DNA from: Micromonospora aurantiaca ATCC 27029
GTDB lineage: Bacteria; Actinomycetota; Actinomycetes; Mycobacteriales; Micromonosporaceae
NCBI RefSeq assembly: GCF_000145235.1
Contig: NC_014391.1
Span: 4,844,001-4,908,000, forward strand
DNA length: 64,000 nt
Reading direction: 5' to 3'
The notes under the pieces are model-generated. The model saw only the letters and a program-made list of their open reading frames with translations. It had not been told where the DNA came from and did not search any database. The translations under genes were made by a program, and so were the position numbers. How positions within the stretch are numbered: position 1 is the first letter of the stretch; each line of letters opens with the position of its first letter. Shown piece after piece: positions 59,374-64,000 of the stretch.

Positions 59374-60552
59374 ATGACGGACAGGCTGAAGGAGCTCCAG
59401 GGCGCCGGTGTGGCGATCTGGCTCGACGATCTCTCCCGGGTACGGCTGACCTCCGGCGGGCTGGACAAGCTGCGCCGGGAGAGCCACGTAGCCGGGGTGA
59501 CCACCAACCCGACGATCTTCGCGAAGGCGTTGAGCGACGCCGACGAGTACGACTGGCAGCTTCGTGACCTCGCCGTACGCGGCGTGGACGTCGAGGAGGC
59601 GGTCCGCATGCTCACCACGTACGACGTGCGGTGGGCCTGCGACGTGATGCGACCGTCGTACGACGTCAGCGGCGGCGTGGACGGCCGGGTGTCGATCGAG
59701 GTGGACCCGCGCTCGGCGCACGACGCGGCGAAGACCGTCGCCGAGGCCAAGGCGCTGTGGTGGCTGGTGGACCGGCCGAACCTGTTCATCAAGATCCCGG
59801 CCACCGAGGAGGGCCTGCCCGCGATCACCGCGGCCCTGGCCGAGGGGATCAGCGTCAACGTCACGCTGATCTTCGGTCTGGACCGGTACTCGCAGGTGAT
59901 GGACGCCTTCCTGGCCGGCCTGGAGCAGGCGCAGGCCAACGGGCACGACCTGTCGAAGATCGGCTCGGTCGCCTCGTTCTTCGTCTCCCGGGTCGACACC
60001 GAGGTGGACAAGCGGCTGGAGAAGATCGGCTCGGACCAGGCCAAGGCGCTGCGCGGCAAGGCCGCGGTCGCCAACGCCCGGCTGGCGTACGAGCGCTACG
60101 GCGAGGTGTTCTCCTCGGCGCGCTGGCAGAAGCTGGCCGACGCGGGCGCCCACCCGCAGCGCCCGCTGTGGGCCTCCACCTCGACGAAGAACCCGGACTA
60201 CCGGGACGTCATCTACGTCGAGGAGCTGATCGCGCCCGGCACCGTCAACACCATGCCGGAGCCGGTCGTCCACGCCTACGCCGAGCACGGCGAGACGAAG
60301 GCGGACACCGTCACCGTCGCGTACGACGACGCCCGCAAGGTCTTCGACGACCTGCTGGCGGTGGGCGTGGACCTGTCCGACGTGATCGCCACGCTGGAGC
60401 GCGAGGGCGTGGAGAAGTTCGAGGCGAGCTGGGTGGAGCTGCTGGAGGGGGTCAAGAAGTCCCTCGCCGAGGCGGCCAAGGGCTCGGGCAGCCCGCACCG
60501 GGCCGCCGGGAAGAACGCGCAGGCGGCGCAGCAGGCCGGCGGCAACGCGTGA
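59374..60552 (+). CDS. tal: transaldolase
   Basis: A 392-residue transaldolase from ATG 59374 (GAGGGGAG ends 10 bases upstream; GTG 59365 is too close). GVTTNPTIFAKAL, DVMRPSYDVSGGVDGRVSIE, LFIKIPATEEGLPAI (Schiff-base Lys) and NVTLIFGLDRYSQVMDAF are characteristic. VASFFVSRVDTEVDKRL continues the barrel, and the C-terminus LWASTSTKNPDYRDVIYVEE is typical of the actinobacterial branch. It exchanges dihydroxyacetone units in the pentose phosphate pathway. Confidence 0.97.
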   Translation: MTDRLKELQGAGVAIWLDDLSRVRLTSGGLDKLRRESHVAGVTTNPTIFAKALSDADEYDWQLRDLAVRGVDVEEAVRMLTTYDVRWACDVMRPSYDVSGGVDGRVSIEVDPRSAHDAAKTVAEAKALWWLVDRPNLFIKIPATEEGLPAITAALAEGISVNVTLIFGLDRYSQVMDAFLAGLEQAQANGHDLSKIGSVASFFVSRVDTEVDKRLEKIGSDQAKALRGKAAVANARLAYERYGEVFSSARWQKLADAGAHPQRPLWASTSTKNPDYRDVIYVEELIAPGTVNTMPEPVVHAYAEHGETKADTVTVAYDDARKVFDDLLAVGVDLSDVIATLEREGVEKFEASWVELLEGVKKSLAEAAKGSGSPHRAAGKNAQAAQQAGGNA

Positions 60553-60563
60553 CCGACGGCGTC

Positions 60564-60598
60564 CGACGCGTCCCGGGGCCGGGCCCCGGGACGCGTCG
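60564..60598 (+). terminator. strong hairpin between tal and pgi-like genes
   Basis: Perfect 16-bp stem (60564-60579 with 60583-60598) and a CGG loop, 11 bases after the tal stop. Inside an apparent operon it may partly terminate or stabilise the upstream mRNA. Confidence 0.7.
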
Positions 60599-60653
60599 CG
60601 CCGTACCGTGGACCGGGTGAGGTGGTCTGCCTTGAGCGAGCCGAGGTGGCGCG

Positions 60654-62222
60654 GTGAGTGACCTGCTGGCCGGGCGGGCGGACATGGCCGCCGGCCTGGC
60701 CGTGCGCGGCGCGGACGCTCTCGGCGCGTCCACGCGCGCCACGCTCGTCTCCCACGACGTCCCGGCCCGGCTCGCCGCCGCGGACCCGGCCCTCTGGGGG
60801 CCCGCCGCCGAGCCGGCGGCCCTCGACCGGCTGGGCTGGCTGCACGCTCACCGGCGCAGCCGGGACCTGCTCCCCCAGCTCGCCGAACTGGCCGCCGAGC
60901 TGGGCGACCTGGACCACGTGGTGCTGGCCGGCGCACACGACGACACGCTCGCCGCGGAGGTGCTGGCCGAGTGCCTGGGCCGGCCGCTGACGGTGCTCGA
61001 CACCGCCGACCCGGGACCGATCCGGGCCGCGCTCGCCGATCGTCCGGCGCGTACCCTCCTGGTGCTCGCCGCCCGGCACGGCCTCGACCCGGCCACCGAC
61101 GCCCACCTGCGCGCCTACCGGCAGGCGTGGGCGGACGAGGGCCCGGACGCCGCCCGGCACGTCGTGGTGGTCACCGAACCCGGCTCGGAACTCGCGGCGC
61201 GCGCCGACGAGCTGGGCGCGATGGTGATCCCGGCCGAGCCCGGCGTGTCCGGGCCGTGGGCCGCGCTCACCGCGTCCGGCCTGGTCCCGGCGGCGCTGGC
61301 CGGCGCTCCGGTGGCCGAGGTGCTGGACGAGGCCGAGGCGCTCACCGGCGCGCTCGACCGGGACCGGGACAATCCGGCCCTGGCGCTCGGCGCGGCACTG
61401 GGCGCGGCGCCCGGCTCCGGCCGGGACACGATCGCGCTGGTTCCCGACGGCACCGGCCTCGACGGTCTGGGCCGCTGGGCCGGCGCGCTGCTCGCCGACG
61501 CGACAGGTGGACGGCTGCTGCCCGTGGTCGCGGAGTCCCCCGACTCCCCCGGCGCCACCGGGCCGGGCGTGCTGACGGTCGGTCTCGGTGGCGCCCTCGG
61601 CGCCGGTGTCGGACCGGGCGTGTCCGCCGACGTCGCGGTCAACGGACCACTCGGCGCGCACCTGCTCACCTGGGCCTACGCGGCGGCGACCGCCGCGGTG
61701 ACGCTGCGGACCGACCCGTTCGCGTCGCCCGCCGCCGCAGTGGCCGGCGACGCGCCGGAGAGCGGGCCGCCGTCGTCGGTCGACGGCGCGATCGAGGTGT
61801 ACGCCCCGAGCGGCGCCCCGGCCGACCTGACCGGCGCGCTGCGCTGGCTGCTCGACGGGCTGGGTGAACGGGAGCACCTCGTGGTGACCGCGTACCTCGA
61901 CCGGCACGCCGACGCGGCGGTCGCCGGGCTGCGCCCGCTGCTGGCGCGGGCCGCCGGACGGCCGGTCACCTTCGGCTGGGGACCGCGCCGGCCGCAACAC
62001 ACCGACATCCACGGCCGGCACCTCCAGATCACCGGTGCGGTCACCGATGATCTGGAGGTGCCCGGTCGTCCGTACACCTTCGCGCAGCTCCAGGCGGCCC
62101 AGGCCGCCGGCGACCGGCGGGCCCTGGCCGGCCGGGAGCGACCGGTGCTGCGACTGCACCTGACCGAGCGGGCGACGGGCGTCGCCCAGCTCCTGGAAAC
62201 GGCCGGACGGACACGCACGTGA
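60654..62222 (+). CDS. pgi: divergent glucose-6-phosphate isomerase-like protein
   Basis: A 522-residue protein between tal and zwf, where actinobacteria keep pgi. The sugar-isomerase fold is suggested by the two-domain layout and the C-terminus HTDIHGRHLQITGAVTDDLE, LEVPGRPYTFAQLQAAQAAG and RPVLRLHL. These match the end of tal/pgi bifunctional proteins. The PGI signature GGR[FY]S is absent, and the usual RFLHSTGQxHKGG stretch is replaced by RRPQHTDIHGRHLQIT. Thus it may be a poorly active or regulatory paralogue. GTG 60654 is the start; the stop overlaps the possible early zwf start. Confidence 0.75.
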   Translation: MSDLLAGRADMAAGLAVRGADALGASTRATLVSHDVPARLAAADPALWGPAAEPAALDRLGWLHAHRRSRDLLPQLAELAAELGDLDHVVLAGAHDDTLAAEVLAECLGRPLTVLDTADPGPIRAALADRPARTLLVLAARHGLDPATDAHLRAYRQAWADEGPDAARHVVVVTEPGSELAARADELGAMVIPAEPGVSGPWAALTASGLVPAALAGAPVAEVLDEAEALTGALDRDRDNPALALGAALGAAPGSGRDTIALVPDGTGLDGLGRWAGALLADATGGRLLPVVAESPDSPGATGPGVLTVGLGGALGAGVGPGVSADVAVNGPLGAHLLTWAYAAATAAVTLRTDPFASPAAAVAGDAPESGPPSSVDGAIEVYAPSGAPADLTGALRWLLDGLGEREHLVVTAYLDRHADAAVAGLRPLLARAAGRPVTFGWGPRRPQHTDIHGRHLQITGAVTDDLEVPGRPYTFAQLQAAQAAGDRRALAGRERPVLRLHLTERATGVAQLLETAGRTRT

Positions 62223-62272
62223 CGATCAACGACCTGGAATCAGCGGACCGAGACGCAGGAGGAGGTGGCCCG

Positions 62273-63787
62273 GTGAACCCGCTGCGCGATCCGCAGGACC
62301 GGCGGCTGCCCCGGATCCCCGAGCCGTGTGCCCTGGTGATCTTCGGGGTGACGGGTGACCTGGCCCGCAAGAAGCTGCTGCCGGCGGTCTACGACCTGGC
62401 CAACCGAGGGCTCCTGCCGCCCGGCTTCGTGGTCCTGGGCTTCGCCCGCCGCGACTGGGGCGACGGCGACTTCGAGTCGGTGGCGCACGACGCGGCCAAG
62501 AAGCACGCCCGCACACCGTGGCGGGAGGAGGTGTGGGCCCGGCTCGCCGGCAACATCAAGTTCGTCGGCGGCTCGTTCGACGACGACGCGGCGTTCGACC
62601 ATCTCGCCGCCACGCTCGACGAGCTGCGCGGCTCGCACGGCATCCCCGGCAACGCGGCCTTCTACTTCTCCATCCCCCCGGCGGCCTTCCCGGTGGTGCT
62701 CAAGCAGCTCGCCCGCACCGGCATGGCGGACAACGCCAAGTCCGGCGGCTGGCGGCGGGTCGTGGTGGAGAAGCCGTTCGGCAACGACCTGCCCTCGGCC
62801 AAGGCGCTCAACGACCTGGTCGACGACGTCTTCACCCGCCAGGACGTGTTCCGGATCGACCACTACCTGGGCAAGGAGACGGTCCAGAACATCCTGGCGC
62901 TGCGCTTCGCGAACAACCTGTTCGAGCCGCTGTGGAACTCCAAGTACGTCGACTCGGTGCAGATCACCATGGCCGAGGACGTCGGCATCGGCACCCGCGC
63001 GGCCTTCTACGACTCGGTCGGCACCGCCCGCGACGTGCTCCAGAACCACCTGCTCCAGTTGCTCGCCCTGGTCGCGATGGAGGAACCGACGAGCTTCGAC
63101 GCCGACGAGATCCGGGCCGAGAAGCTCAAGGTGCTCAAGGCGATCACCGTGCCGCGGGACGTCTCCGAGGACACCGTGCGCGGCCAGTACCTGCCCGGCT
63201 GGGTGGGCGGCGAGCGCGCCAAGGGCTACCTGGAGGAGGAGGGCGTCCCGGAGGGCTCCACCACCGAGACGTACGTGGCGGTGAAGCTGGGCATCCAGAA
63301 CCGCCGCTGGGCCGGGGTGCCGTTCTACATCCGGGCCGGCAAGCGGCTGCCCCGGCGGGTCACCGAGGTGGCCATCATGTTCAAGAAGGCGCCGCACCTG
63401 CCGTTCAACGCCGCCGACATGGAGTCCCTCGGCCCCAACCAGCTCGTCATCCGGGTACAGCCGGACGAGGGCGTGGTGCTGAAGTTCGGCTCCAAGGTGC
63501 CGGGCACCACGATGGAGGTCCGCGACATCGCGATGGACTTCCAGTACGGCGAGGCGTTCACCGAGTCCAGCCCCGAGGCGTACGAGCGGCTGGTGCTGGA
63601 CGTGCTGATCGGCGACCGGACGCTGTTCCCGGACGCCGCCGAGGTGGAGCAGAGCTGGCAGGTCGTCGACCCGCTGGAGCACGCCTGGGAGGGCACGACC
63701 CCGGAGCCGTACCGGGCCGGTGAGTGGGGGCCCCGGGCCGCCGACGAGATGCTGGCCCGCGAGGGCCGGGCTTGGAGAAGAGCATGA
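62273..63787 (+). CDS. zwf: glucose-6-phosphate dehydrogenase
   Basis: A 504-residue enzyme opening the oxidative pentose phosphate pathway. The NADP site is LVIFGVTGDLARKKLLPAVY, the catalytic motif RIDHYLGKETVQN, and EDVGIGTRAAFYDSVG follows. GTG 62273 has GGAGGAGG seven bases upstream and gives the normal length. GTG 62219, overlapping the pgi stop, would add 18 residues and is the alternative start. It overlaps opcA as ATGA. Confidence 0.96.
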   Translation: MNPLRDPQDRRLPRIPEPCALVIFGVTGDLARKKLLPAVYDLANRGLLPPGFVVLGFARRDWGDGDFESVAHDAAKKHARTPWREEVWARLAGNIKFVGGSFDDDAAFDHLAATLDELRGSHGIPGNAAFYFSIPPAAFPVVLKQLARTGMADNAKSGGWRRVVVEKPFGNDLPSAKALNDLVDDVFTRQDVFRIDHYLGKETVQNILALRFANNLFEPLWNSKYVDSVQITMAEDVGIGTRAAFYDSVGTARDVLQNHLLQLLALVAMEEPTSFDADEIRAEKLKVLKAITVPRDVSEDTVRGQYLPGWVGGERAKGYLEEEGVPEGSTTETYVAVKLGIQNRRWAGVPFYIRAGKRLPRRVTEVAIMFKKAPHLPFNAADMESLGPNQLVIRVQPDEGVVLKFGSKVPGTTMEVRDIAMDFQYGEAFTESSPEAYERLVLDVLIGDRTLFPDAAEVEQSWQVVDPLEHAWEGTTPEPYRAGEWGPRAADEMLAREGRAWRRA

Positions 63788-64000
63788 TCGGGCTGTGGGA
63801 CACCACCGGCAACGAGGTGGTCAAGGCGCTGGCCGCGGAACGGCGCAGCGCGGGCGGGGTGGCCAGTGGCATGGCGCTCACGCTGATCGTGGTGGTGGAC
63901 GAGAAGCGGGTACGCGAGGCCGAGGCGGCGGCCACCATCGCCGCGGCGGCGCACCCGTGCCGGCTGCTCGTGGTGGTCCGCTCCGACGTGGAACGCGACC
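63784..64000 (+). CDS. opcA: OpcA glucose-6-phosphate dehydrogenase assembly protein, 3' truncated
   Basis: Only the first 72 residues are inside the window (MIGLWDTTGNEVVKALAAER, then SGMALTLIVVVDEKRVREAE and HPCRLLVVVRSDVERD). This is the N-terminus of OpcA, which activates and assembles G6PDH in actinobacteria and cyanobacteria. ATG 63784 overlaps the zwf stop, so translation is coupled. The gene continues past the right edge. Confidence 0.93.
   Translation, partial: MIGLWDTTGNEVVKALAAERRSAGGVASGMALTLIVVVDEKRVREAEAAATIAAAAHPCRLLVVVRSDVERD

Noticed and set aside
57156..60074. 972-codon open frame antisense to tkt and tal
   Set aside because: It spans two real genes and their junction on the other strand. 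The composition is the usual antisense artefact in high-GC DNA.

Overview
The window is high-GC actinobacterial chromosome. The XRE/DUF397 pair, the sufR-sufBDCSU operon, ctaA/ctaB, the tkt-tal-pgi-zwf-opcA run, a conservon (roadblock GTPase system) and many putative leaderless genes starting 6-8 nt after a TAnnnT box all point to Micromonosporaceae, most likely Micromonospora or a close relative. Genes are dense, often overlap as ATGA or GTGA, and use GTG or TTG starts freely. I saw no rRNA, tRNA, CRISPR array, prophage or plasmid origin. One complete insertion sequence is present.

Layout. 1-2.2 kb: a truncated hydrolase, then a DedA membrane protein and a small VOC protein. 2.3-5.2 kb: aconitase, closed by a perfect 58-bp palindrome. 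5.2-7.1 kb: a Cys-rich small protein, an XRE regulator with its DUF397 partner, and a GNAT. 7.39-8.31 kb: a 915-bp IS5-type element lying 15 bp upstream of a secreted serine protease. 9.3-13.2 kb: small or poorly known genes and a divergent SDR/LysR pair. 13.2-21.55 kb, all on the minus strand: P450, class I terpene synthase, class II diterpene cyclase, the four conservon genes and a GNAT, which together look like one diterpene-plus-signalling unit. 21.8-24.8 kb: DUF2630, RIO kinase, HAD and nitrilase genes. 24.9-27.8 kb: an AcnR-like TetR gene followed by a translationally coupled trio (membrane protein with a periodic Cys/Gly tail, MNIO/DUF692 enzyme, small partner). 27.8-43.1 kb: SDR, Mug glycosylase, two ABC proteins, enoyl-CoA hydratase, CadD-like transporter, zinc metallopeptidase, RCC1 propeller, acVLRF1, a large secreted metalloprotease and a LysE exporter. 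43.5-50.3 kb: the SUF iron-sulfur operon. 50.4-57 kb: ctaA, a beta-helix protein, a CPBP/TetR divergent pair, ATP-grasp and ctaB. 57.2-64 kb: the pentose-phosphate operon, cut at the right edge inside opcA.

Main points. The strongest candidate for an undescribed system is the 25590-27765 trio: an MNIO-family enzyme sits between a membrane protein ending in five regularly spaced cysteines, which looks like a substrate, and a small possible recognition partner. The diterpene genes run directly into a conservon. Aconitase and the distant acnR-like gene share a 17/19-bp box at their promoters. The IS separates the serine protease from what looks like its native promoter. Several families of palindromes with GATC near their outer ends occupy the intergenic gaps.

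Limits. All functional calls come from reading motifs; no alignment or database search was run. Start codons were picked from Shine-Dalgarno or -10 context and could be wrong by a few codons.
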